Shown one piece after another: positions 37,637 through 56,720 of a stretch of 64,000 nucleotides of DNA. This DNA comes from Neocallimastix lanati (nom. inval.) (lineage: Eukaryota > Neocallimastigomycota > Neocallimastigomycetes > Neocallimastigales > Neocallimastigaceae). The notes beneath the pieces are model-generated. The model was not told the origin of the DNA, ran no database searches, and saw only the letters and a program-made list of their open reading frames with translations. The position numbers and the translations under genes are program-made. Position 1 is the first letter of the stretch. Each line of letters begins with the position of its first letter. Location of the stretch: NCBI GenBank assembly GCA_016946835.1, contig JACVTC010000057.1, positions 951,001 to 1,015,000 of the forward strand, in the 5' to 3' direction.

Positions 37637-37682
<46 letters not shown>

Positions 37683-37998
37683 ATAATAGTAATAAAATAA
37701 ATAAAAGTTAATTGAAGTTAAAAATGATAAATTGATTGATTTTGATTTTGATTTTGAGTTTTTTTTTTTTATAAAAAAAAAAAAGGAATAACTAAATTCA
37801 TGTTCATTAATTGGATTTTGGGTTTAAGTTTGGAGTGCAAATTATTTATTTCATTCAAAGTCTCTTTTTTAACCTTATATAGTATAAAATTACTTTAAAA
37901 ATGAAACATGAATTACCAAACTTTCAAAAAATGGATTATCAACTTTTTTTTTTTTTTTGTTTTGTTTTGTTTTGTTTTTGTTTTGTTTTGTCTTTTTC

Positions 37999-38034
<36 letters not shown>

Positions 38035-38997
38035 TTTTATTTTTATTTTATTTTTATTTTTATTTTAATTTTTATTGATTTTTATTGATTTAATTAAATT
38101 TATTTTTTTATCTTTATTATCTTTTTTTTTTTTTTTTATTTTAAAATTTATATATATATGTATATTTTATAATATTCTTGTTTAAATTAGTGAAAATTGA
38201 TGATTAATTTATATCTTTTTGTTTATTTATTTATTTATTTTAAAGTTATGTATATCTATATGTATATATTTTATAAAACTAAATTAAATCTTTAGAAGAA
38301 TAAATTTTATTCTTATAGAACTAAATAGATAATACTATTTTTTAGCAATATTACTTATTAAGCAAACCAATATTTTTAATTACATTGAATCCTAAAAGCT
38401 TATTATAATTATAGAAAGCTCAAAAAAAAAAATAAAATAAAAAATAAAATATCTAATTAAAATATAAAGATTATTAAAATAAAAAAAAATATATATATAT
38501 ATAAATATATGAATAAATAATAAGACAAACATCATATGGATTAATGAATTGTAAATTAATATTTCATAGTAAAAAAAAAAAATTTAAAAAATATCAATAA
38601 ATTAAAAATTAAATAATGAAATAATGAAATTAGTATTACTCTATTACTCTATTACTCTATTTGATTATACTATGAATATATTTAATATTTTATTATATTA
38701 ATTATATAAATGTATTTATAAATTATTATTCAATATTTAAATAATAATAAAATAACAACAACAACAACAATAATATAATAATAATAATATAATATAATAA
38801 TAATAATATAATAATAATATAATATAATAATAATAATAATATAATAATAATAATATAATATAATAATAATAATATAATAATAATAATAATAATATTAAAT
38901 ATTAAATATAATAAAATTATTAATTCCATCTATATATCCATTTTTTCTCCAAAAAAAAAAAAAAAAAATAAACTTTCAACTAATATTATCTTTAATT
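35769..38997. other. AT-rich intergenic region
   Basis: A/T-rich with AAAT repeats (36825-36885), AAT repeats (37550-37592), T-runs (37640-37678, 38001-38032), TTTTG repeats (37958-37990) and a TAATAA/TATAAT repeat (38755-38895). The 67-residue minus-strand frame at 38726-38929 is from that repeat. No gene seen. Confidence 0.6.
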
Positions 38998-39055
38998 TTT
39001 TTTTTTTTTTTTTTGAACTAGGAAGAAGATACAATCCAATATTTTATTTATTACT
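38998..39055 (-). mobile_element. LINE-type 3' tail with poly-A (minus strand)
   Basis: On the minus strand AATAAATAAAATATTGGATT is followed by GTATCTTCTTCCTAG-TTC-polyA. This matches the tail at 40285-40325 (GGAAGTGTATTCTCTTCC then TAGTCTC-polyA) and at 26173-26211. It sits about 100 bp downstream of the receptor pseudogene on the same strand. Confidence 0.45.
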
Positions 39056-39149
39056 TATTAAAAAATATTTTAAAATATGAATTATAAATGAAAAATGCAT
39101 TATAAATATATATATATATAAAATTGAAAAAAAAAATAAAGTAAAAGTA

Positions 39150-39780
39150 ATTCATTGAAAAAAAAGTGAAATTTTTATAGTAAGTATGATTTCATGATGT
39201 GAATTATTATATAAGTACTGAGAGAGAGAACATAATATCAGTATTACAAATATCACGATTGAAATAGTCATTTTTAAAGTATAAGAAGAAGTTCTTGTGA
39301 TATTATCAATTTTTGTTAATATTTTTTTTGCTGATTCTCTTTTATATAAAAATATATTGATAACATTAAGAATATAGGAATCATAGTCATCAAAAATCAT
39401 TAATAGGTCTATTAATACCTTGAACTTCTTTTACTAACTGGCAATCTACAAACTCACATAATTCTTCTTCATCATAATCCTTTGTTAAAGTACTAATTAC
39501 ATTATAATTTAATGAAAGTTCTTTTTTGTATTTTTTCTGATGTAAAAAATTTTATAACTTCCAATTCAGCCTTTTTTTTTTTTTTATCCTCATTAATATA
39601 TCTACTAATTCCAACATTATATCCCCCAAGACAAGCTCCATTTACAACTGTTTTTTTTTCTGGGTAATGGTGTTACTTTATAACCTGTAACTCTCTCTTC
39701 ATTCCCATATGTTACTAAATAATATATTTCCACTCAACAACATGATCATATTTTAATATTGGTCGGATCTGAATATTATA

Positions 39781-39790
<10 letters not shown>
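39150..39790 (-). pseudogene. Solute-binding-protein/7TM (class C GPCR-like) receptor remnant
   Basis: Minus-strand frames join into one ruined protein. About 39730-39560 gives GNEERVTGYKVTPLPRKKTV, NGACLGGYNVGISRYINEDK and ELEVIKFFTSEKIQKR; then NYNVISTFNKG and LCEFVDCQLVKEVQGINRPI in other frames; and 39400-39152 gives FDDYDSYILNVINIFLYKRE, SAKKILTKIDNITR, then a hydrophobic helix TISIVIFVILILCSL. GGYN.GIS.Y...K..A...I.F.TS...Q is the C-terminal lobe of a bacterial-type extracellular solute-binding domain, and the helix fits TM1. From memory, such fusions to class C receptor cores are typical of anaerobic fungi. At least three frameshifts; the rest of the 7TM core is missing. Confidence 0.55.
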
Positions 39791-39824
<34 letters not shown>

Positions 39825-40284
39825 TTGTTTATTAATATATTTATGTTCATGTCGTGTGTATATCAAAATAATAATTATATATATATAAAAAAAAGGTCAA
39901 TTTATTAGTATTTAAATAAAAATTAAATAAAAGATTTTAAAATTTGAATAATAATTATAAACTATATACCAGATTTTATTGGTTAAATATAATGTATTAT
40001 AATTTTATCAAACTATTTTAATTTCAAAAATTTTTTAAATATATGAATATATATATATATATATATATATATTTTTTGTATTTGTTGTACCACCATTTAA
40101 CCAAATCTTTATATTAAAAGTAAAAAAAAAAAAAAAAACTTTTTATTTTACAATTTAAAGTTTAAAAAAATTGATTATAAAGTAGTGAATCCATTAAAGG
40201 AAACTATAACTTTAAATAATAACAAAAATAAAAAAAAAATTTAATAATATTAAAATCAAATAAATTAAAATAATATTTTTTTTT
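39791..40284. other. AT-rich spacer
   Basis: T-run 39783-39812, a short (GT)n, and (TA)n at 40050-40072. No gene seen. Confidence 0.55.
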
Positions 40285-41060
40285 TTTTTGAGACTAGGAA
40301 GAGAATACACTTCCAGAACTTTATTAAATAGATAATTAAAATTTTATGCATAACATTTTTTTTTTTTTTTTTAAAAAAAAAAAAACATTATATAATTTAA
40401 AAATAAAAATAAAATATATATATAAAAGATTTAATAAAAATAAAAAATAATAAAAAAATTATAAATAAAAAAAAAAAAATTTAATAGAAAATTTAATGTA
40501 ATTAAGAATAAAAAATAAGATCAAAAATTAAAAAAGAAAAAAAAAAAATTCCGTGTGATATATACTATGTGAAGTAACATGATCATCATTTCAATCTAAA
40601 AATGATTAAAAAAAAGAGGAAATATCTTTAAAATAGAGAGTGTGATATCCACTAAACTCTCCCACCTGAAAATATAGAAAGATTCTTATTCATATTAAGA
40701 GAATTTACTCTCTCTATAATAGATTCTGTGAAAGGAACTAGAGGGTTAGTTAGTTATTTATGTTTGAAATATATATCATAGGACTGGTAATAACATTGTT
40801 CCTAAGCCATCTAGGTACGACGACGGCACTCTTGGTATTGAAGGAAGGATTTCTTACTAAATTGATCCAAAAGTAACTCAAGAGAGCTACTAATGATAGA
40901 TATAGTTTTAACAAGATAGAGGATGCGCAAGGCCCAAACAATATACAGAATAGTGGACCTCTGTAAACTGTTTAAGAGTTATTCACTTAAATGTCTCCGT
41001 TCCCCAATATTAAATTGTAGCTCATCTAAAGCTAAAATTCCATCAAGAAGGAATACTTAA

Positions 41061-41108
<48 letters not shown>

Positions 41109-41330
41109 ATAAAATTTTCATATTCTAAAATATTAGAAAACGTAGGTAATAAGGAGAGAATTCTTATTATATCACTGAATATCATAAAAAAAAAATAAAA
41201 AAAAAAAAAAAAGATCATTGATGAAATCTAAAGATTCACATCTATATAATGAAAAGGAAGGAAGAACATTCGAGTATTCAACAACGGTTCACCTTCTTCA
41301 CCAACATGGGCGGACTTTTGGATAATTGTT
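40285..41330 (-). pseudogene. LINE C-terminal fragment and 3' UTR
   Basis: On the minus strand about 41310-40780 reads as the end of a LINE ORF2: HVGEEGEPLL (Cys-His patch equivalent), ILALDELQFNIGERRHL, SSLELLLDQFSKKS and NTKSAVVVPRWLRNN, the last matching the TTKSV/AKSVDVE end of the other copies. A stop follows RHLSE, and frames shift. The 3' UTR (40665-40285) shares GGAGAGTTTAGTGGA, CACTCTCTATTTTAAAGAT and the terminal GGAAGTGTATTCTCTTCC-polyA with 25915-26215. A T-run (41079-41107, A-run on the coding strand) is inserted between parts. Confidence 0.6.
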
Positions 41331-41499
41331 AAAAACTCTACTACTTCTGATAGTTAATGATTCCATAATATTTCATATTAATAAATTTTTATTTATATTT
41401 ATTTATTTACTATTTACTTATTTATTTCTTTTTATTACTTATTTATTTCTATTTATATATATATATATATATATTTTTTTTTTTACATTATTTAAATTT

Positions 41500-41541
<42 letters not shown>

Positions 41542-41707
41542 TATTGTTTTGTATTGTTTCGTTTTTTAAATTTTTTTTTTTTTAAACTATTCCTTTCTTA
41601 TGAAAATGATAACAATAATAATAATTATTATAATAAAAGTTTTCTTCTTATTTATATATATATTTATTAAATTATTATATTTTATTCAAAAAAATATTTG
41701 TAATTAT

Positions 41708-41745
<38 letters not shown>

Positions 41746-41964
41746 TGATTTAGATTTGTTTTAATAAAATAGAAAATGGGAGAGTTAATTTTTATAATTC
41801 TACTTTATAGAATAAAAAATAAATAAAAAAAAAAAAATATAAATATTTAGAAAATATTATAGAAAATTTAAAATTTACTTATAGATAAATATATAATATA
41901 TATTATATATAAAATAAAAATAAAAAATATATATTAAAATAAAATAATTTTTAATATTATTACT

Positions 41965-41999
<35 letters not shown>

Positions 42000-42732
42000 A
42001 AAAAAAAAAAAAACTACCTTAAAATTAATACTAAAACCTAATTATTAACTTTTAAGATAAAATGTATATAATAAAATGAATCTATAAATATAAAATAATA
42101 ATATTGATAATAATAATAATATTATTATTATCTTTATTAATTATAATTATATATAAATAATTTTTTTTTTAAAAAAAAAAGATAAATAAATAAAATACTA
42201 TATAATATATATATATATTATAAATTATTATTAAATCCATGTTACTCTAATTTATCATTGTTATATATATCTATATAGATACTATATATATCTATATATA
42301 GATATATATACTTCTTTCTAAAAAATAGTATCTATTAAAAAAAAGTTTTTTTTTAATGTTTTTTTTATATATATATTAATAATTTATTTAATTATTTTAA
42401 AGTAATGATGAAATATTATTATTATTTGTTTAAATATATTTTATATTCACTTTATTAATTATTTCTAAATATTATTATTATTATTATTAGGTATTAGTTT
42501 TTTATTTAATATTTCTATATTTATTTTTATTTTATTTCATTACAAATATATTTCTATATATATATTTATTTTTCTTTATTAATTTTCTATAAAAAAATAT
42601 TTATATTAATAAATTTATTCTGCTTCTATTCATTTATTTATTTTAATCTTTTTTATCTATTTTATTTATTAATTTACTAATTATTTATTGTTTTGCTTTC
42701 TAAAATTTTGTTAAATATAATTTTTTATTTCT

Positions 42733-42775
<43 letters not shown>

Positions 42776-42880
42776 AATTCTTAAATTAAATTATTATTAA
42801 TTTTATTATAATATAAATAAATATATTATATATCTTTTTTTTTTTTTTTTATTATAAAAAAAAAAAACATTTTTGTTAAC
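41331..42880. other. AT-rich spacer, 3' flank of the large low-complexity gene
   Basis: T-runs (41503-41540, 41711-41740, 41969-41996, 42737-42774), TA palindromes at 42260-42312. The plus-strand frame 41326-41670 is low complexity. No gene seen. Confidence 0.6.
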
Positions 42881-48301
<5,421 letters not shown>

Positions 48302-49291
48302 TTTTTATGTATTTTATATGTTTTATATATATATATATATTTTTGTTCGTTTTTTTTAAGAAAAAAATAAGTTATTTTAATAAATTACTTTATAATATAT
48401 TTTATAAATATGGGATAATTTCGTATTTTATATTAAAAAGATTATGTAAAAAAAAAAAAAAAAAATGAATATAGTCTTTTAAAATATAATTATTCATAAT
48501 TTTTTGAATAAGTTTAAAATTAAAGCTATTTAAATAAAATATATTATAATTTTTTTTTTATTCAAAATGGGTATATTTCTCGAATTATTAATTCCTTTAT
48601 ATTCTTTTTAAAGATTTATTTTTTTTTATTTAATTCTTTCTTTCTTTATTATTATTTTTTTTATTATATTCTTATTATTAGTACTTTTTTTTTATTTTTT
48701 ATTTTGTTATTTTATTTTATTTTTATTTTTTTTTTCTTTTTTATTTTTATTTTATTTTTCTTTTTCTTTTTTTATTTTTATTTTATTTTTCTTTTTTATT
48801 TTTATTTTTTTTTTTGTATTTATAATATGCCGTAAAATTTTTTAGAAGTGTTAAATTCGAAATTATTTAATTTTTAGCTTTTTATGTGAAAAAAGGTTGA
48901 TATCATATATTTAAATACTTAATAAGAAATTAATGGGTTTAGGTAATTGTTATTCAAAAATTAATTAATAAATATTATTATATTTTTCTTTATTCAAATA
49001 TTAAATATATATATATATTATTAATAATTGCTATAAAAATATATTATCAATATATAACAATTTTACTTTTTTTATTTCTTTTTTTTATTTTTACAAAAAA
49101 AAAAAAAAATAAAATAAAATAAAATAATAAATTTAAAAAATAATAATAAAACCAGAATAATATAAACGTCTTTTTAAAAATTTTTTTCCTTAATTTAATT
49201 GTAATAATAAAACGTTAAATATTTTATAACTATATATATTTATATAAAAAAATTATATATATAACTAATATTTAAAAAATAAAAGGCATAC

Positions 49292-49335
<44 letters not shown>

Positions 49336-51151
49336 AACTCTAACAAAATCCTTAGTTTATTCTATTCTATATTTTAATATTGAAATTGGGATAATACAAA
49401 TTAACTTTTTTCTAAAAAAAAAAATAAAAAAATAAGAAAAAAAGTATATATAATTTTTTTAATTTTTTTAAATATACAATTTAAATTATTTAAATTAGCA
49501 AAAAAAAAAATATATTATTCTTTTCGAAAAAAAATTTATTATTTTAAATAATTTGAAATTACTTAATAAGTAAGATTATTTTTTTTTTCAATGATTTGAA
49601 ATTACTTTTAAATAAAAATATATATATATTTTAAATATCAATTTATAGATTTATTAATTAATGCTTAAATAATTGGCTAAAAAAATACATCTTATTTTGA
49701 ATAACCCTTTCTTTTAATAAAACCCTCATTCTTTATTCCACTCCTTTTATTATTTTTAATAATAAAAATTACTAAAAATCTTTCAAACGATTAAATCGAT
49801 TAGTAAGATTTTTTTTTTTTTTTCTTTAAATATAAATTTTTTAAAAGAAATTTAAAAATTCGAAAGATAGATTTAATTAATTATTCTTTAATATTATTTA
49901 CATTTAGTATACTTTTTTTTTTTTTTATGAATTAAACAATTTATTAATATATATTTAATATATTATTATAATATAATAGATTTAAATTTCAAATTAAATA
50001 TAAAATAAAAAAATAAGGAAATTGCTTTTTATTTTTTATTTTTTATTTATTATTTTTTTAATTTATTATTATATATATATATTTTTACCTTTTTTATATA
50101 TTTTATAATTAATATACAAATATACAATTTAATATATATTATTTAATTCTATTCTATATTTTTTTTGTATTGAATTGTAATACTAAAAATTTTATATTAA
50201 TTTTAATAGTAATAATAGAGAATATATTAGAATATATAAAATTGTATATATCATAATTTTAAAGTTTATAAATATTCCAAAAAAAAAAAAAAAAAGCCTT
50301 CTAATTTTTTATGGACCATTAAGGTGATACAAAAAAAAGCAAATTTAAAATAATATATAATTTTAACTTTTGAAAATTTTTTATTTAATAAGCTTTAATA
50401 TATATTAAAACACAATTATATTACATGTAAATATATTCTATAATTTTTTTTTATTCATTATGATTATTTATTATTCATTATCTTTTATTAATTAGTTGAT
50501 ATTTTTTTATTTATTATTCATTATTTATTATCTTTTATTAATTAGTTAATATTTAATATTTATTATTTATTATTTTATTATTTTATTATTTTATTATTTT
50601 ATTATTTTATTATTCATTATCTATTATTTATTATTTATTATTTATTATTTATTTATTATTTATTATCTATTATCTATTATTTATTTAACGCTTGATGATT
50701 TATATATGTAATAAATTATTTTTTTTTGTTTTTAAAAATTTGATTATTGATATTGGAAATAATGTAAATTTTATAGTCTATACATATTAATTTTTTTTCT
50801 ATACTAGCTGTTAAATGTAAATGTATTTACATACATGTATATACGTTTACATATACAAACATAATAAACATTATAAAAGGGAAATATTTCATTTTATTCA
50901 ATTTATTTATTTATTAATACATAATAAATCATATAAAAAATTAATATATTATTATATTAATTAATATAAAATTCAATATAAATAAAAAAATAATTCAGAA
51001 ATTTATATTCTACTAATAAAAATGAAAATTCATTAAAATTTTATAGATAAATATAAACATTTTTTTCATTATTTGTTATTAATATTATTTAATATTATTA
51101 AATTTATTATTATTATTATTATTATTATTTATTAATCATTTAATCTTTTAT

Positions 51152-51183
<32 letters not shown>

Positions 51184-52116
51184 TATTAATCATTTAATCT
51201 TTTATTTATTAATTTAATTATTAACTGGTCTTTTAGAGTTCTTATTAAAAGTCATCTACTATTTAATATTTATTGTTTATTAATTAATCAATTAATGAAA
51301 TTTTAATATTACTACTATTAATATGTAAATATAATACAATGTTAAAAATTTTTTATTTAGATAAATTACCTAATGTTTATTTTATTAAATACATATATAT
51401 ATTATTTATACAATAATAAATATCTATAAAAATAATTTTTAAGTATTAAATTTAATTTCAAAATAACATTTTATAAATGGTTATATTATAAATAATTAAT
51501 TATTTTTTATTTTACATTTAAATATTTTATTATCATTATTAAATATTAATAAATTATTATTATTATTGGTGTTGTTGGTATTATTTCATTCATTAAATCA
51601 ATATAAAATAATGTATATTTTATTACGCAACCACATATTTAAAAAAAGCAAATTTAAATTTTGGGAAAATATATTTATTCATTTGTTTAAAGAAATATAA
51701 TGAAAAAACAACATTATTTTTTATTCATTTTAAATAAATAGAAATTTAAATGTATTTAGAATTGAATTTTAGTCCTATATATATTGCTTACTTATAAAAA
51801 TATTTACGAATTTAATTTTCATTTGTGTTTATTCTAACCATTATTCATATTTTAATTGTATTTTTAACCATTCTATCGATTCGGTTCTTATAGAAGTACT
51901 AAAAATGTATACTTCAATCATACATTATCAATTCATTCACACAGTAGTATTTAAAAAAAAAAAAAAGAAAAAAAAAGAAAAAAAACTAAAACGACAATAA
52001 AAATGAAAATGAAAAGAAAAAAAAAAGAATTAATTTTATAATGTATAAACTGTATAAATAATTAAAAAAAAAATCAATATAAATTTTATAAAAGTATTAT
52101 TTATTTATTTATTTAC

Positions 52117-52175
<59 letters not shown>

Positions 52176-53330
52176 TAATATTTAATGATTGTACCAAGAA
52201 TTCCTAGCTACTTTCTCCTTTTTCTTATAAAGGAAATTATACGTAATTTTTAATGAAATTTGTATTATTTTACTAAAAAATACAAAAAAAAAAAAAGTAA
52301 TAATAAGAAATAATTCTTTATTACATGATTTGTTCTTTTAAATATATATAGTCCATATTTAATATATTATTTGAATATATTAAAACTTTATATAAACTTA
52401 TTTAAATATACTTTAATAGTACTTTAATAAAACAAGGAATAGTTGCCATAAATAGTAAATTTTTTATTTTCTATAAAAAAAATGTTTAAATTGAAATCGA
52501 AAAAAAAGAAGTAGAAAAGAATGTTTAAAAAAAATAGTATTATGTATGTTTTATATATATATAATAAAAAAGAATAAAAAAAAAAGTTAATCATATATAA
52601 TAATGTAAATTTTTGTTTTCAAAATATTAAAGCACTATTATCTATATTATTGATAAATCAACAAGTTTTATTTAATTTTATCTTATTTTATTTAAACATT
52701 AAGAAGTAAAATATATAAAAAAAAAGCAGAAAAAAAAAAAAAAAAAAACATATATAATAAAGATTGCATAAATAAATTCATTAAAAAAATAAAAAAAAAT
52801 TATAAAAAAATATTTAATGGTCATTTCATTCATAATTTTACATATATAATACTATTTTCATAAAACTATAATAATTATAAATTTTATTTATTAAAATTTG
52901 TATAAGGAAAATTTTAAATACTTTTTTGGCTTATGTTACACAAATTCATAAATTGTTCCAAATATCACAATATATTTTTCAAAAACTGTTGGTAAAAATA
53001 CAAAAAAAAAAAAAAGGATTATATTAAAAATGTATAAATAATATAATGACAAAATATATTATATTACATTATATGATATATCTTCATAATTCAATATTAA
53101 ATATTAATAATAATATTATAATGTATTATTGATAAGTAATTTTTGATGATAAAAAATATTATGATGTATTATGATGTATAATACATTAAGATAATGTAAT
53201 ATGTAATGTAAATAAAATGTATTTAAGGTTTATTTGTAAAAAAAAAAAGATTTAATTTTATTGGATAATAATCATTAAATAAAAAAAAATAAATAAAAAT
53301 AAAATAGAATAGAATAAAAATGGATGTGAA
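48302..53330. other. 5-kb AT-rich intergenic region
   Basis: Contains T-runs (49291-49329), TTTTA and TTATTTA repeats (50560-50690), and two tandem (TTA)n-TTTATTAATCATTTAATC segments of about 70 bp (51105-51200). Mildly less biased sequence lies at 51830-51950. Neither strand shows a supportable gene. The promoter of the large minus-strand gene must lie at its left edge but no clear box stands out. Confidence 0.55.
52099..52176. repeat. (TTTA)n microsatellite
   Basis: About 19 tetranucleotide units with a single ACTT interruption near 52113. Confidence 0.9.
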
Positions 53331-54689
53331 GCATTTCGACATAATTTATGTATAATCAGCATAAATATTTGTACAATGCGTATATATTATGTAATACGCC
53401 ACAACTTTCAACGTATATTTTTATTTATTGTATTTTAGCATTAAAAAAATAAAATAAAAACTAAAAAAAATAATAAATAAAAGAATAAATAAGTTTTCTG
53501 TTAAGAATTTTATTTTATTTTTATTTATTTTCAATTTTTTTATTAATTTTATTAATTCTTTTTTATTAATTCTTAATTAGTTTTCATTTTATTATTATAT
53601 TTTATTATTAAATATTTAATATTTTATTATTAAATATTTAATATTTTATTATTAAATTAATTAAATAATAAAATAAAATTTATTTTAATATTAAATATTT
53701 ATTATTAATAAAATTTAAATATTGATATTGATATTAATAAAATATAAAGATACTGATATCAATGAAGTATAATGATATTGATATTAATGAAATATAATGA
53801 TATTGATATTAATAAAATATATTGATATTTGATATTAATATAATTTAAACTATATATATCTAGTTAATTATTATTATTTATAAATTTAGAGCTTGTTTAA
53901 TTCTAATAAACATTTTTACAATAAATCAATGATATCATTTTTATCACATTATTTATCAATTAATTCGGATTCCTTTTTTTTGTATTTTTTAATTGAATCA
54001 TTGATTTCATCAGTTTTTGTTAATATTATTCTTTTTTTTTTTTTCCAAACTCCTTCAATTTTCCTTTTGTAATTATAGTAAGATAAAGATTCTTCTCTTT
54101 TTAAATGATAAATCAATTCATAGAAAGAAGGTTTTTTGTAAAACAATTTTTTTAAGTAATTGTTAAAAGATTCTGAAGCATTATTTGTTATGTGGTTTAT
54201 ATCGTTATAATAATTCCAATATTGAATATCATATTTATATAAATAAGTCTTATTAAAATATTCCAAAAAATTTAAAAAATGGAAATAATTATATATTTGA
54301 CATATAATTTTATTATAATTATAAATATCAAATATATATATCAGGATTTATAACAGGAAAATTTGTAATAGCTTTATAAAACAAATAAATTTTATGATTA
54401 CTTTCAACTTCATTATAACATAATCTAAATTTGACATTTTTATACTTTATTATTTATTTTTTTTTTATTTTTATTTTACTTTATTATTTATTTTTTTTTT
54501 ATTTTTATTTTACTTTATTATTTATTTTTTTTTTATTTTTATTTTACTTTATTATTTATTTTTTTTTTTTTTACTATAAATGTTAATAAAATTAAAAAAA
54601 AAAAAAAAAATTTAACCCTATTCATTTATTTTTATAAGCCACATTGTAATACATAAATAAATGATTATACATAAATTATGTCGAAATGC
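53331..54689. mobile_element. MULE-like DNA transposon remnant with 28-bp perfect terminal inverted repeats
   Basis: 53331-53358 (GCATTTCGACATAATTTATG plus 8 bases) is the exact reverse complement of 54662-54689. The element of 1359 bp encloses a transposase-like frame on the minus strand. The first bases GCATTTCG equal the end motif of the MITE-like elements at 3.6-5.4 kb, and AATACGCCAC (53393-53402) is also shared. Inside are A/T-rich tandem repeats: GATATTGATATTAATAAAAT units at 53715-53835 and a 34-bp unit at 54444, 54478, 54512 and 54546. No clear target-site duplication was found. Confidence 0.7.
53949..54266 (-). pseudogene. MULE-type transposase C-terminal fragment
   Basis: A 105-residue frame. 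HITNNASESFNNYLKKLF followed by KPSFYELIYHLKREE matches the pattern TNNA-E-(F/W)-N-L.....P.....I..L..E found after the catalytic core of MULE/FLYWCH-linked transposases. The rest is Lys-rich. The catalytic DDE core is not visible; upstream sequence (54300-54430) is less A/T-biased and may be its eroded remainder. Function is lost. Confidence 0.55.
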
Positions 54690-55048
54690 AATAATCCCAA
54701 TAAAAATTATAAATTACGAAACAAAACAAAATAAAATATAAATATTAATTGAACTTTCAACAAGAACCAAAACAATATTTTTTTTTTTTTTTTTTTTTTT
54801 CTATTTTATTTGTGATTATTAATATCCAATAAAATTAACGCTTTTTTAAAATATTATTATAATATTGAAATATCTTACTAATCTTACTTATTATTTATTA
54901 TTTATTAAATTATTTATAATTAATTATTTATTATTTTTATTATTTAATTACTTATTATTATTTATATATTATTTATTATTTATTATTTAATTATTAATTA
55001 CATATTATTTATTATTTTTGGAAGTTGTTTATTATTTAATATAACCTT
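54690..55048. other. AT-rich spacer
   Basis: T-run 54779-54800 and TTATT repeats. Nothing gene-like. Confidence 0.5.
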
Positions 55049-55239
55049 TTATTTATATTCTTTAAATAAATGAGTAATAAAGATTTAAAATACAGATAAA
55101 ATTACATAATTATATATTTAATAGTGGCTTGCTCTAGATACATATTAATTTATATTTAATTAGTAATTACAATATATTTAATTTAACATTTTATTAAACC
55201 GAAGTTAGAATATATAATTTATATTAATAAAGTTAACAC
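55049..55239 (-). repeat. Candidate 3' LTR of the Copia-type element
   Basis: Shares AATACAGATAAAAT-type and TTATATTAATAAAGTTA segments, in the same order, with 59729-59829. The copy here is longer, so one of the two has an internal insertion or deletion of about 90 bp. End dinucleotides are not clear. Confidence 0.5.
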
Positions 55240-55289
55240 TTTCCCTTAGTTTTTTTTATTTTATAAAAATTTTATTTGTAAAATCATTT

Positions 55290-56720
55290 ATTTTGTTTCC
55301 ATTAAGATTTTTGGATATTGGTTCGTCTAGCATATAATTTGTCATTTGTATTAATATATTTTAATTGAACATTTTTGTTTAATATATTTTCATTGTTGAA
55401 ATGGCTAGCACTAATAAGTCTAAACTTCAGGTTTAAATGGCCTGCTTCAACTCTACTTTTGCTTGCTTCATTATTTGTGTATATGTCAATAGTATCTGTT
55501 TTACCAAATAATTCGTAAAGTAGAATTTTAATTTGTAATACTCATTCTATAGTACCTTAATATTCAGCTTCAGAGGTAGATGCAGAAACAGTTGTTTGTT
55601 TTTTTTGGGAGTACCATGAAATAGGATTTGTACCCATTAAAATAATGTGTCCTGAAGTAGATTTTCTATCGTTTGGATCACCGGCGAAATCCGAATCTGT
55701 ATGTGTATTTATTTTACCTTTACTATCATGTCTTATTTTCTAATGGTTTTGTTCCATTTTAAGTATTTTAATATTTGAATAGCTTTTTTCCATTCGGCTT
55801 GAGTTGGATTTCTTGATTTCCTAGCTGAAAAACTAACAGTAAATACAATGTCTGGACGTGTACATCTTGCAAGGGAAATTAAAGAACCGATAATACTTTT
55901 GAATTTTCATTTTGTCAACAGGTTCATTGTTTTCATTATTATTATATTATCCTGTACATGGTGTATTTATTTTTCTTTTATTATTTATATTATATTTATT
56001 TAGTAGATTTTCGATGAATGCTTCCTGTGAGATATTAGATGTCACTATTTTAATTCCTAATATAAAGTGGACAAATCCACGTTTTGATACTTTTAAATTT
56101 TCTTTAATTCTTGAAATAATATTAATAATTTCGAAAATTTCGCCTATAATTATCATATCATCAACATAAAGTCCTATGACATAAGTTAGTTTATCCTAAA
56201 ACTTTTTGAAGAAAACACATGGATTGTTGAAATTTGTTTTTAGTTAAAAATTTTATAATGGTTTTATTCCATTGGCGACCTGACTGTTTAGGATCGTACA
56301 ATGCCTTATTCAGTACCGAATAATCTTTACTGAAATTTCCATCACCATATTTAATATCAGTGTAAATTTCTTTGTCTAAGGCAGCATTTAGACTGGTTTA
56401 AAATTGGTAAGCATTCCATTGAAGTTTGGCCATATATGCAAGAAGAAATTTTACACATTCAATATTTAAGGTTGGACTATATGTAAGCTCATAATCAATA
56501 CAGTATCTTTGGTTGAGACTTCCTGCAACAAACCTGGCTTTTCTTTTTAATAATTTTATTATTTGCATCTTTTTTTAATTGTCAAAATCCATCTTGTGGA
56601 AATTGGTCGTTTTCCTCTAGGTAGTCTTTAAACAAAAGTCAAAGTATTATTATCATATAAATTTTTGAATTCTTCTTGAATGGCAATATCCCATTCAATG
56701 GTATGATCGATCGCAATTAA
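55290..56720 (-). pseudogene. Copia RT and RNase H, broken
   Basis: From upstream: EPLIAIDHTIEWDIAIQEEF (about 56730-56670), RLPRGKRPISTRWI (about 56620), DYELTYSPTL (about 56490), then KALYDPKQSGRQWN (about 56300), the catalytic YVDD at 56157-56168 with IIIGEIFEIINIISRIKENL, then FVHFILGIKIV and YNINNKRKINTPC. RNase H follows: THTDSDFAGDPNDRKSTSGH (about 55700) and QTTVSASTSEAEY (about 55590). These are textbook Copia signatures. Stops (for example after SEAEY and within the RT) and frame changes abolish function. Confidence 0.9.

Noticed and set aside
41326-41670. Phe/Ile-rich frame on the plus strand
   Set aside because: Built of T-runs and TTTA repeats; no conserved residues.
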